From assembly GCA_030672345.1 (NCBI GenBank), contig DAOVGO010000001.1, forward strand, positions 1 to 23,471: a stretch of DNA of 23,471 nt. Reading direction: 5' to 3'. Positions 1 through 6,104 of the stretch are shown in pieces (position 1 is the stretch's first letter; the number at the start of each line of letters is the position of its first letter). The translations under genes were made by a program, and so were the position numbers. Source of the DNA: Methanosarcinales archaeon (GTDB lineage: Archaea > Halobacteriota > Methanosarcinia > Methanosarcinales > Methanogasteraceae). The notes below the pieces were generated by a model that was given only the letters and a program-made list of their open reading frames with translations, was not told where the DNA came from and made no database searches.

Positions 1-267
1 CTCATCAGGAACAAGAATCTGGATGATATCTGCCTGTGCAGACGCCTCTTCTATCGTCGCCGCCTTCAAGCCGTCATTCTCAATCCGTGCACGTTCCTGC
101 TGTATCCATGGCTCATCGCCCGCCTTAACCCCGACGATCACGTTCAATCCGGAATCTTTTAGATTCTGCGCCTGTGCGTGACCCTGGTTCCCGTATCCGA
201 TCACTGCGATCGTCTTACCATCGAGAACGCCAAGGTCGGCATCATCATCGTAATATATCTGTACCAT
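1..267 (-). CDS. ilvC: Ketol-acid reductoisomerase, N-terminal part (runs off window)
   Basis: Only the first 89 residues are inside the window; the gene continues past position 1. It catalyses the NADPH-dependent isomerisation and reduction of acetolactate or acetohydroxybutyrate in valine, isoleucine and leucine synthesis. The fragment starts MVQIYYDDDADL and has the Rossmann glycine motif GYGNQG at residues 24-29, followed by GHAQAQNLKDSG, which is typical of this family. The ATG at 265-267 is chosen because GAGGT lies 7 nt upstream on the minus strand and the protein begins at the usual place. A TTAATA-like box lies further upstream, so it may have its own promoter. The ilvB and ilvN genes often found upstream are not there; an AT-rich island occupies that position. 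The call is secure although partial. Confidence 0.95.
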   Translation of the reverse strand, partial: MVQIYYDDDADLGVLDGKTIAVIGYGNQGHAQAQNLKDSGLNVIVGVKAGDEPWIQQERARIENDGLKAATIEEASAQADIIQILVPDE

Positions 268-421
268 TTGTTTACCTCGTTGCTATCCGTTGATCTAAAT
301 GGTATTAATCCTTTTCGATATTCTGGAGGGTGTCTCGTATGTGGGGCTGGAACGTTGGTTTTCAAGGTGTCTTTTGAGGGGGGCGGGGTAAACCTGGATG
401 GTAGGTTTTGAAATGAGTTGA

Positions 422-1138
422 TCATTTACCCAATTTTTTATAACACGCGTAACAAACAGGTTTTGCTACAGTACTACTATATTCAGTTCCACAAGCATGA
501 CAAAATTTCTCCGTATACTTAGGATTATTATATTTTTCCCAACTCTTGAAACATTTATGGCAAAGCGGTTTTTCGGGATTAAATTTTAAGTCATTTCCAC
601 AGCGAATACAAAAGCCCATATCTTTCTTCTGCTGTTTTTTGTTGATTTTTTTAGGAACTTTTTTGGATGCTGTAGGGGCATCTTTTTCTAATTTTTTTAC
701 TGAAAACTCGGGTTGCTGACTTGTTTGCAGGATTACCATCACTTCTTTGAAAATATCATTATATAAATCAGGATCCTTTTCTTTCTCAACTTTAATACCC
801 ATTTCTCGATTATTTTGTTGGGAATACAGATACAAGTTCATGGAGGCGATGATTGCGGTATTTTCATTTAAATAACATTTAGCGTGGAGATTTTCACAAG
901 CGGAAATTTTAACACTGGTTAATTCTTGCAAGAAACTCATGTCTTCGGCATTTATTTTATTATCTTTCCTATAAACTACACGGATGTCGATTTTTCGTAA
1001 ATCTCTTTCTGCGATTAGATGTTTGAGGCTACCTGCAATTTGGAGATAGGGACTCACCAAAAATAGTTTTTCATCTGAATTTTTAATTAATTCTTCAAGA
1101 TTGTAGGATATTCCAGTAGTCGTTAAAAACTCTGCCAT
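422..1138 (-). CDS. PLD-like nuclease/phosphodiesterase domain protein with two C-terminal zinc ribbons
   Basis: A 238-residue protein. Residues 1-135 look like a single phospholipase D-type domain: LFLVSPYLQ (25-33) is the usual early strand, and a divergent HKD motif has H85, K87, E92 where Asp is usual, S99 and N101, followed by NREMG. A single HKD motif is typical of family members that act as dimers, many of them nucleases. A Lys-rich linker (150-173) leads to two Cys4 units: C177/C180/C193/C196 and C213/C216/C229/C232. These may bind nucleic acid or protein. The start has TGAGGTG six bases upstream. The gene is strongly AT-rich, with many AAA, AAT and TTT codons, unlike its neighbours, which suggests transfer. 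A defence or mobile-element role is only inference. Confidence 0.75.
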   Translation of the reverse strand: MAEFLTTTGISYNLEELIKNSDEKLFLVSPYLQIAGSLKHLIAERDLRKIDIRVVYRKDNKINAEDMSFLQELTSVKISACENLHAKCYLNENTAIIASMNLYLYSQQNNREMGIKVEKEKDPDLYNDIFKEVMVILQTSQQPEFSVKKLEKDAPTASKKVPKKINKKQQKKDMGFCIRCGNDLKFNPEKPLCHKCFKSWEKYNNPKYTEKFCHACGTEYSSTVAKPVCYACYKKLGK

Positions 1139-1189
1139 TTTTTACACCTCATTAATTTATTTTTGCCATTCCTCAGCCCAACCTTGCCA

Positions 1190-1209
1190 CCCCCGAATGA
1201 ATTCGGGGG
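1190..1209. repeat. Perfect 9-bp inverted repeat
   Basis: CCCCCGAAT (1190-1198) pairs with ATTCGGGGG (1201-1209) around two bases. It lies about 50 bp upstream of the PLD-like gene start. No U-run follows on either strand, so it does not look like a terminator. A related but shorter motif, CCCCGAAATTCGGG, occurs at 2519-2532 on the other side of the island. Confidence 0.6.
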
Positions 1210-1272
1210 CATCCGTGGGGGCGAACTTACCTTTTTCTTTCATACCTCTTTTACTTTTCTTTCAAGTGCTGT

Positions 1273-1364
1273 ATATAACGGGTATGGTGTATGCGAAGTC
1301 CCGAACGAAATAAGGGATTTGGGCGGAGCGAAGCGGAGCCGCATACACCTACATCTTGTTAGGC
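1273..1364 (-). repeat. attC-like integron cassette recombination site
   Basis: Read on the minus strand this 92-bp element starts GCCTAAC, an exact match to the RYYYAAC consensus, and ends GTTATAT, one mismatch from GTTRRRY. TAAC at 1276-1279 pairs with GTTA at 1358-1361. Inside lies a perfect 10-bp stem (1286-1295 with 1340-1349), separated from the outer stem by unequal arms of 6 and 8 bases, as in the spacer with extrahelical bases of real attC sites. The central part folds again (1296-1302 with 1314-1320). It sits 147 bp beyond the stop of the 259-residue gene and before the PLD-like gene, both on the minus strand, which is the order expected of cassettes. No integrase is in the window. 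Confidence 0.5.
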
Positions 1365-1511
1365 GAGTGCGTTAGCACCGAAGCAAACGAATGTGAGCGG
1401 AGAATTGCTGATACACTCAATCTCTAATATTTTCTTTGAATTATAGATATTATTATATTCATTACTTGGGATATTTCACTTAATCTTGTGATTGCAATTG
1501 ACCGGGCAACC

Positions 1512-2291
1512 CTATGCTTTAGTTCTAACTTCAGGAGGAATCCGTGGATGTTTTTTATCATCAAGAAATTCCATTAAATCTATTAAACTATGTTGAATCT
1601 GATATAACCTTGTCTCATTAGCACCATCAGATTCAGATAATTTCTTTATATCATTTTCAATTTTTTTGAACCATTTATAAAATTCAGGTTTTTGAAGATT
1701 TTCCACAAAATCATGGTAACCGATACAATCCAATTTATTATCTTTTTGATTTATCATCAATTCGCCTATTGCTCTTTGTTCAATTCTAAAAATTCTAAAT
1801 TCACTTCCATAATAATCAGTCAAGAAAAGACCAGAAATTGATTCTAGTAATTTAGATAACTCACGGTTCTCTTTAACATTCCCTAGATCAAGAAATTGTA
1901 TATCTCGCCGCAATATTTCTATCCAACCAAAATATTGAGCCATTACAAATAATGTGCTTTGAATCGTATATTCTCTCTCTTGGGTGGTACCATTAATCAA
2001 ATATACCCATAGAAGATTTTGTTTGAGAATATTAAAAAATCTACTTTGAAGCTCAAATGCTGAACGTAAAAGCGGATCTCTATAACGTTTCATAATACTT
2101 TGAAGTTGTTCTGATTTTGTTTCAGCCTCTCGACTTCTTTCCAACTGATGTTTCAATATTTGTATATCTTGTGAAGCTTTATTTTGTTTTGCATTCAACT
2201 TTTTGGATGTATAATAACTTATCACTGCAGCAATAATTGTAGCTGAAATCACTCCAATTCCAGATATTATTGCAGCTATTATTGTATCCAC
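1512..2291 (-). CDS. Membrane-anchored protein of unknown function
   Basis: A 259-residue protein. Residues about 5-27 form one hydrophobic segment, followed by a charged, probably coiled-coil stretch (30-70) and a soluble region. I do not know a named function. Phrases such as YRDPLLRSAFELQSR, AQYFGWIEILRRD and IEQRAIGELM resemble a scattered family of uncharacterised bacterial proteins that I have seen only as hypothetical. The start is GTG at 2289-2291 with GGGTGA six bases upstream. The gene is AT-rich like the PLD-like gene downstream and unlike the core genes, so it was probably acquired. It is flanked on its 3' side by a good attC-like site and on its 5' side by a weak one, which fits a mobile gene cassette. 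No enzymatic motif is visible. Confidence 0.7.
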   Translation of the reverse strand: MDTIIAAIISGIGVISATIIAAVISYYTSKKLNAKQNKASQDIQILKHQLERSREAETKSEQLQSIMKRYRDPLLRSAFELQSRFFNILKQNLLWVYLINGTTQEREYTIQSTLFVMAQYFGWIEILRRDIQFLDLGNVKENRELSKLLESISGLFLTDYYGSEFRIFRIEQRAIGELMINQKDNKLDCIGYHDFVENLQKPEFYKWFKKIENDIKKLSESDGANETRLYQIQHSLIDLMEFLDDKKHPRIPPEVRTKA

Positions 2292-2314
2292 AGCTCATCA
2301 CCCATAAAAAAGTC

Positions 2315-2400
2315 ACCAAACCCCGGACTTAAGTACGGAGCCTGCACACAGCGCTCTCGCGTGGACTTCGCCGACGTTCCGCATGTAATCTAGTTAGTAG
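2315..2400 (-). repeat. Possible decayed second attC-like site
   Basis: On the minus strand CTAAC, AGATT and ATGCGG follow in the same order as in the site at 1273-1364. The far end has GTTTGGT, close to GTTRRRY. TCCGCATGTAA (2378-2388) pairs imperfectly with TTAAGTACGGA (2329-2339), 8 of 11 plus a wobble. The outer ends match the consensus poorly. It may be degenerate or coincidental. Confidence 0.25.
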
Positions 2401-2468
2401 CAAACCCGCGCATCGATCCTGACAGAGTTCTCCTCGTTCCATGGTGAATAAATTGAAACCAGCCCCAT
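2394..2468 (-). CDS. Possible 24-residue small ORF with good ribosome binding site
   Basis: An ATG at 2466-2468 is preceded by GGAGG exactly six bases upstream, better than many real genes here. The peptide starts MGLVSIYSPWNEEN and ends at a TAA inside the first arm of the weak attC-like site. It may be a real small gene, the front of a truncated gene, or chance. It resembles nothing I know. Confidence 0.25.
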   Translation of the reverse strand: MGLVSIYSPWNEENSVRIDARVCY

Positions 2469-2492
2469 ATAAAACCTCCGCCCGAGTGGGAT

Positions 2493-2538
2493 TGTCAACG
2501 CCATGGTGGCGTGACAGCCCCGAAATTCGGGAGTGGCT
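2493..2538. repeat. Two adjacent hairpins after tldE
   Basis: The first hairpin pairs 2493-2503 with 2507-2516 (10 bp with one bulged A, core ACGCCA/TGGCGT). The second pairs AGCC (2516-2519) with GGCT (2535-2538) around CCGAAATTCGG. They lie 20-65 bases beyond the tldE stop on the minus strand, so they may mark its 3' end, but no U-rich tract follows as is usual for archaeal termination. Confidence 0.45.
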
Positions 2539-2556
2539 GAAAACCCGGGGCAAGCC

Positions 2557-3864
2557 CTACCCGATAACCTGCATATCAGAAACACGCACCGTCGGTACAA
2601 CGATATCTCCGACAGCACGAACATCTGTGCCGGCGCCATCGATATTCTTGAGCAGATCGAACACATTTCCAGCAATCATAATCGATTTTATTGGCTGTTT
2701 GACCTCGCCATTCTTTATCAGGAAAGAATTGCGGGCTTCCACCGAGAAATCCCCTGAATAATGGTTTGCGGTGTGTGCGCCGATCACCGAATGGACGAGC
2801 ACGCCGTTCTCTGTTTCTGCGATCACGTCGCTTGCCGGGTATGTTAGCACAAGGTTGCGCACGTCGATGGACGGCGTTGTGCCATATCCTGAGCGCGTCG
2901 CGTTGCCCGTGCTTGCGATGCCCGCCTTTCCCGCGGTATACGTGTCATGCAGATGCCCTTTTAGCACGCCGTCTTCGATGATCACGGTCTTCTGGGACGG
3001 CGTTCCCTCATCATCCGACTCTGCGGTTCCGATTCCACCTGTGCGCAAGCCATCATCGAGTATGGTCAGTTCATCAGGGGCAACCTGAGCCCCGATCTCA
3101 GAAAGCATCGATCTGCCCTTCTGCACGTTATCAGCGTCCAGAGACGGGATAAACGCGTATTCAAGGATGTCGGAAATCGCAAGCGGTCCGAGCAGCACCG
3201 GAATTCTCGTTGTTTCTATGGCGGTGCCGTGCAGCGACTCTCTGGCAAGTCTGGCTGCCGCTCTCCCGATCTCGAATGCATCGATATCAAAACTTCTGGA
3301 GATGCCGAACTCGTGAGCGGTGGATATGGCTGCCCCGTCCTTCATGGTGCACTCGATGAAGAGGTGCATCAGCGTCCCATGCTCGGTATGCTCGATGCCG
3401 TTTGTGTTGAGGATATGGCAGGTGGCAGTCGAGATCGAAAGCCCGCCCGATGTCGGGATCGCACCCATCGACCGAACACCGCGGATCATATCGACTGCAA
3501 GTTCGACGCACTCTGATAGTTCGATCTCTGCGAGCGCCCGATCAAACACGCCCTGAACCGGCTGATACGACCCGGGTGCAGGAAGCGCCCTCCAGTCCGG
3601 ATCCGGCTGGGATGCACGCGCTGACGTCGCCGCAAGTTCTGATGCACGCTTGACATCATCTTCATGATTTACGCTTGAGAATCCGACAGCGCCCGAGACG
3701 ATGGCACGTATGCCGATGCCGCTTGCGAACGATTCTCTGGCATACTCGATATGATCGAGCTTGGTGTTGATGCTGACCGATCGGTCTGCGATGCAGTATG
3801 CTTCCGCTTCATCAGCACCGGCACGCTGCGCATATTCGACCGCCTGCGCTGCTATGGATATCAT
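2557..3864 (-). CDS. TldE/PmbA-type protein, partner of TldD protease
   Basis: A 435-residue protein of the TldD/PmbA family. In bacteria TldD and TldE form a heterodimeric metalloprotease that trims modified or small peptides; TldD carries the HExxxH zinc site. This protein has no HExxxH and matches the TldE/PmbA side: AEAYCIADRSVSINT near the N-terminus, GIGIRAIVSGAVGFSS, and the C-terminal block with IENGVLVHSVIG-like and NHYSGDFSVEARNSF segments. The ATG at 3862-3864 (MISIAAQAVEYAQRAGADEAEAY) gives the family's usual N-terminus; an upstream in-frame start would add 14 unrelated residues. No tldD is in the window. The long upstream region carries a candidate small RNA and a dyad cluster, so it may be regulated. 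Family call strong; substrate unknown. Confidence 0.9.
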   Translation of the reverse strand: MISIAAQAVEYAQRAGADEAEAYCIADRSVSINTKLDHIEYARESFASGIGIRAIVSGAVGFSSVNHEDDVKRASELAATSARASQPDPDWRALPAPGSYQPVQGVFDRALAEIELSECVELAVDMIRGVRSMGAIPTSGGLSISTATCHILNTNGIEHTEHGTLMHLFIECTMKDGAAISTAHEFGISRSFDIDAFEIGRAAARLARESLHGTAIETTRIPVLLGPLAISDILEYAFIPSLDADNVQKGRSMLSEIGAQVAPDELTILDDGLRTGGIGTAESDDEGTPSQKTVIIEDGVLKGHLHDTYTAGKAGIASTGNATRSGYGTTPSIDVRNLVLTYPASDVIAETENGVLVHSVIGAHTANHYSGDFSVEARNSFLIKNGEVKQPIKSIMIAGNVFDLLKNIDGAGTDVRAVGDIVVPTVRVSDMQVIG

Positions 3865-3905
3865 AATGAATCCCGTTCGTGCGGTGCTGGCATAAGGCTT
3901 TTGCA

Positions 3906-4004
3906 TGTCACGACAGGACGTTTTGATCTCTTATCAGGCAGGTTGGACGACTTCGTGCGTGTCAGACAATTGACCGGTCAACGCCCGCGCCCGTGTCCAG
4001 ACAC
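3906..4004. promoter_or_regulatory. Cluster of four short dyads upstream of tldE
   Basis: Four symmetric elements lie within 99 bp: TGTCACGACA (3906-3915), TGTCAGACA (3960-3968), the perfect palindrome TTGACCGGTCAA (3970-3981), and GTGTCCAGACAC (3993-4004). Three share TGTC...GACA half-sites. They could be operators for a dimeric repressor of tldE. Chance is possible, since half-sites are only four bases. Confidence 0.3.
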
Positions 4005-4037
4005 ATACCCATGCCGGCGTGACAATCCTGAACAATC

Positions 4038-4110
4038 AAAAAAATAAAAAATAAAGAGAAGGAATCTTCGCATTTCCGCCCAGAATCGTGTAGGGCTGAT
4101 GCATTCCTTT
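4038..4110 (-). ncRNA. Candidate small structured RNA or leader attenuator
   Basis: On the minus strand a TATA box is followed 26 bases on by position 4110, where a nested hairpin begins almost at once. Stems are 4103-4109 with 4059-4065 (7 bp), 4099-4102 with 4070-4073 (4 bp, after a four-base bulge), and 4093-4096 with 4078-4081 (4 bp) closed by an 11-base loop. A U-rich tract of 18 positions (4055 to 4038, 16 U) follows. Promoter, structure and terminator thus fit a transcript of about 73 nt. It could be a free small RNA, or a leader whose read-through reaches tldE 174 bases downstream. It matches no RNA family that I recognise. Confidence 0.45.
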
Positions 4111-4130
4111 AGTACCAGTCTTGGCAGGGG

Positions 4131-4140
4131 ATATATAAAT
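4131..4140 (-). promoter_or_regulatory. TATA box for the candidate small RNA (and perhaps tldE)
   Basis: ATTTATATAT on the minus strand. Its centre is 26 bases before the start of the hairpin at 4110. The sequence is nearly symmetric, so it could also act to the right, but the aIF2-gamma start is 120 bases away and has a nearer box. Confidence 0.5.
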
Positions 4141-4207
4141 ACGCGATCCAAGAGCGGGGTGAAAGTGAAATCGGTCGTTTTCGCCCGCATCTCTTGCCCA
4201 CAAGTTT

Positions 4208-4215
4208 CTTATAAC
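4208..4215 (+). promoter_or_regulatory. TATA-like box and ribosome binding site of aIF2-gamma
   Basis: CTTATAAC at 4208-4215 would start transcription near 4235-4240. GGAGGA follows at 4245-4250, nine bases before the TTG start at 4260, and decides that start. Confidence 0.45.
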
Positions 4216-4259
4216 CGCCGCGGATAGTATGGTACACAAGTTACGGAGGATACAAACGA

Positions 4260-5486
4260 TTGAAACAGCCCTGTGTTAACATCGGCATGGTCGGGCATGT
4301 CGATCATGGAAAAACCACGCTCGTGAGCGCGCTCTCCGGTGTATGGACAGATAAGCATAGTGAGGAACTGAAACGAGGCATCTCGATACGGTTAGGCTAT
4401 GCAGATGTCACTTTCAGGCGCTGTCCAAACTGCGAAGAGCCGCTGTGTTACACCGTAGAAAAGAAATGCCAGCATTGCGGCGCAGCGACAGAGGAACTGC
4501 GCACCGTCTCTTTTGTTGATTCGCCGGGTCATGAGACCCTGATGGCTACCATGCTTTCAGGCGCTGCTATCATGGATGGCGCAGTGCTCGTGATCGGAGC
4601 GAACGAACCCTGCCCGCAGCCACAGACAAGGGAACATCTGATGGCGCTCGATATCATCGGGATCAAAAACATCGTAATCGTTCACAATAAACTCGATCTC
4701 GTGTCAAAAGAGGACGTGATCGAGCATTACAAGGATATAAAGAAGTTTGTTGATGGCACCGGTGCAGAAAATGCTCCAATTGTACCCATCTCTGCGCAGC
4801 AAGAGATAAACATTGATCTTTTGATTCAGGTACTCGAAGAAACGATTCCGACCCCTGTACCTGATCTTGATAAGCCGACACGCCTTATGATCGCGCGGTC
4901 GTTCGATGTCAACCGACCCGGCATACCCCCTGAAAAACTGACCGGCGGCGTGATCGGCGGCACGCTCAGTCAGGGTAATCTGCGCGTCGGTGACGAGGTC
5001 GAGATCAGACCCGGGCGGCGGGTCGAGCAGATCGGTAGTGTTCGGTGGGTGCCGATCACAACAGAGGTCACAAGCATTATCTCGGGCGGGAAAAAACAGA
5101 AAAAAGCGACTCCCGGTGGACTTCTTGCGATTGGTACGAAACTGGACTCGGCAATGACCAAAAGCGACCAGCTCACCGGTCAGATTGCTGGCAAACCCGG
5201 TACGCTGCCCCCTGTCTGGGATGTGTTCGAGATGCGCACCACCCTCCTCGATTGGGTTGTCGGATCGAGCGACAGCACCGAGGTCGACACCATCCGCGCA
5301 AACGAGCCACTGATGCTGAACATTGGAACCGCAACCACAGTCGGCATCGTCACGGGCACGCGCGGCGATCATGTCAGCGTCAAGCTAAAACGTCCCGTAT
5401 GCGCCGAGATCGGGGCACGAGTTGCGGTATCAAGGCAAATCGGAGCCAGGTGGCGCCTGATCGGGGTTGGCGAGCTGGTTGGATGA
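4260..5486 (+). CDS. eif2g: Translation initiation factor aIF2 subunit gamma
   Basis: A 408-residue GTPase that, with the alpha and beta subunits, brings initiator Met-tRNA to the small ribosomal subunit. Visible motifs are G1 GHVDHGKT (12-19), the switch region with a zinc knuckle C55/C58...C70/C73 that is typical of archaeal and eukaryotic gamma subunits, G3 DSPGH (87-91) and G4 NKLD (143-146), followed by the two beta-barrel domains. Length is normal for archaea. The start is TTG at 4260 with GGAGGA nine bases upstream. The stop overlaps the start of the PIN gene (ATGA), so the two are probably cotranslated. The call is certain. Confidence 0.97.
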   Translation: MKQPCVNIGMVGHVDHGKTTLVSALSGVWTDKHSEELKRGISIRLGYADVTFRRCPNCEEPLCYTVEKKCQHCGAATEELRTVSFVDSPGHETLMATMLSGAAIMDGAVLVIGANEPCPQPQTREHLMALDIIGIKNIVIVHNKLDLVSKEDVIEHYKDIKKFVDGTGAENAPIVPISAQQEINIDLLIQVLEETIPTPVPDLDKPTRLMIARSFDVNRPGIPPEKLTGGVIGGTLSQGNLRVGDEVEIRPGRRVEQIGSVRWVPITTEVTSIISGGKKQKKATPGGLLAIGTKLDSAMTKSDQLTGQIAGKPGTLPPVWDVFEMRTTLLDWVVGSSDSTEVDTIRANEPLMLNIGTATTVGIVTGTRGDHVSVKLKRPVCAEIGARVAVSRQIGARWRLIGVGELVG

Positions 5487-5851
5487 AGATCGTTCTCGAC
5501 ACCAATGCGCTGATGGCGCCGGTGCAGTCGGGTGTCGATATCTTTTCAGAACTCACAACGCTTGATTTTGATGAGTTTATCGTGCCGTCCGGCGTGGTGC
5601 GTGAACTGGAATGGATCGCGTCATCTGGCAGGGGTGCTGATCAAAACGCTGCCCGCGTTGCTTTAGCCCTGTTAGACCGGTGCAGGATCGTCGAGACAGA
5701 CGGAAACGTCGATGACGCCATTCTCGGGCTTGCAACCGGGACGGATGCTGCTGTTCTGACTAACGACGCTGAACTGAAGGAGAGATTGCTCGATAATGGC
5801 GTAAGCGTCGTCTATGTGCGGCAGCGGAGTTATCTTGTCAAAGTGCCGTGA
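5483..5851 (+). CDS. PIN-domain protein (Fcf1/VapC-like ribonuclease fold)
   Basis: A 122-residue protein filling a single PIN domain. Acidic residues expected at the metal site are present: D6 in MKIVLDTNAL, E41 in VVRELEW, D78/D79 in NVDDAI and D95 in LTNDAEL. In many archaea a PIN gene of this type lies directly after aIF2-gamma and is thought to act in rRNA processing or RNA quality control, in the manner of eukaryotic Fcf1. The start ATG overlaps the aIF2-gamma stop by four bases; a longer in-frame extension back to 5045 is antisense-like sequence inside aIF2-gamma and is not used. The rpoE1 and spt4 genes that commonly follow in archaea are absent here. No antitoxin partner is present, which speaks against a VapBC toxin. 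Confidence 0.88.
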   Translation: MKIVLDTNALMAPVQSGVDIFSELTTLDFDEFIVPSGVVRELEWIASSGRGADQNAARVALALLDRCRIVETDGNVDDAILGLATGTDAAVLTNDAELKERLLDNGVSVVYVRQRSYLVKVP

Positions 5852-5882
5852 AGCGCCCTCATTTTCGAATATGTTCAAAAGC

Positions 5883-5934
5883 GGTGCTCTCGCGTCTATA
5901 CTGTCCGGAATCGTGCAATCCGGAATTGAGCACC
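5883..5934. repeat. Compound inverted repeat between convergent genes
   Basis: GGTGCTC (5883-5889) pairs with GAGCACC (5928-5934), and inside it TCCGGA at 5904-5909 pairs with TCCGGA at 5919-5924. It lies 31 bases after the PIN stop and 170 bases after the CBS gene's stop. No U-tract accompanies it. The rest of 5852-6104 shows nothing else. Confidence 0.4.
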
Positions 5935-6104
5935 ACCTGAAATCAAATCCACTTCCCAATCACCAACCTATTTTCGGAGCAAACGCAAAGGAAGCTCCTC
6001 TGGGATCGGGGCGCATATCAATCTATGTATCTATGCATCATCCTGCCTCTGATCACGGTGTGGCGGACGCGCCTTTATGCCTTTATATCAGCCGAGAACT
6101 TAAG

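Larger units (their letters stand above)
1139..1511. other. Gene-free AT-rich spacer with a hairpin and an attC-like site
   Basis: This spacer between the two island genes carries no credible coding sequence. It contains a short perfect hairpin at 1190-1209 and a larger folded site at 1273-1364, both listed separately. A small GTGC/GCAC hairpin follows at 1367-1378. From about 1400 to 1511 it is plain AT-rich sequence in which I see nothing. Confidence 0.7.
3865..4259. other. Divergent control region between tldE and aIF2-gamma
   Basis: This 395-bp gene-free stretch separates two outward-facing genes. From left to right it has four short TGTC/GACA-type dyads (3906-4004), an A-rich run (4038-4055) that is a U-tract on the minus strand, a compact multi-stem hairpin (4059-4109), a strong TATA box (4131-4140) placed for the minus strand, and a second TATA-like box (4208-4215) for aIF2-gamma. 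Confidence 0.6.

Noticed and set aside
1163..1375. 70-residue plus-strand frame in the island spacer
   Set aside because: It runs through the hairpin and the attC-like site, has low-complexity composition and resembles no protein.
2394..2675. 93-residue minus-strand frame reading into tldE
   Set aside because: Its first part is an out-of-frame reading of the tldE 3' end; only the last 24 codons have their own ribosome binding site.
4059..4110. Hammerhead-like CUGAUG on the plus strand of the hairpin
   Set aside because: The full CUGANGA and GAAA core is missing, and the U-tract and TATA box favour the minus strand.
4704..5372. Minus-strand 222-residue frame inside aIF2-gamma
   Set aside because: Antisense shadow; the plus strand encodes conserved aIF2-gamma throughout.
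5045..5482. Long in-frame N-terminal extension of the PIN protein
   Set aside because: It lies in another frame of aIF2-gamma, is rich in His, Arg and Cys in the manner of shadow frames, and the ATG at 5483 gives a complete PIN domain.
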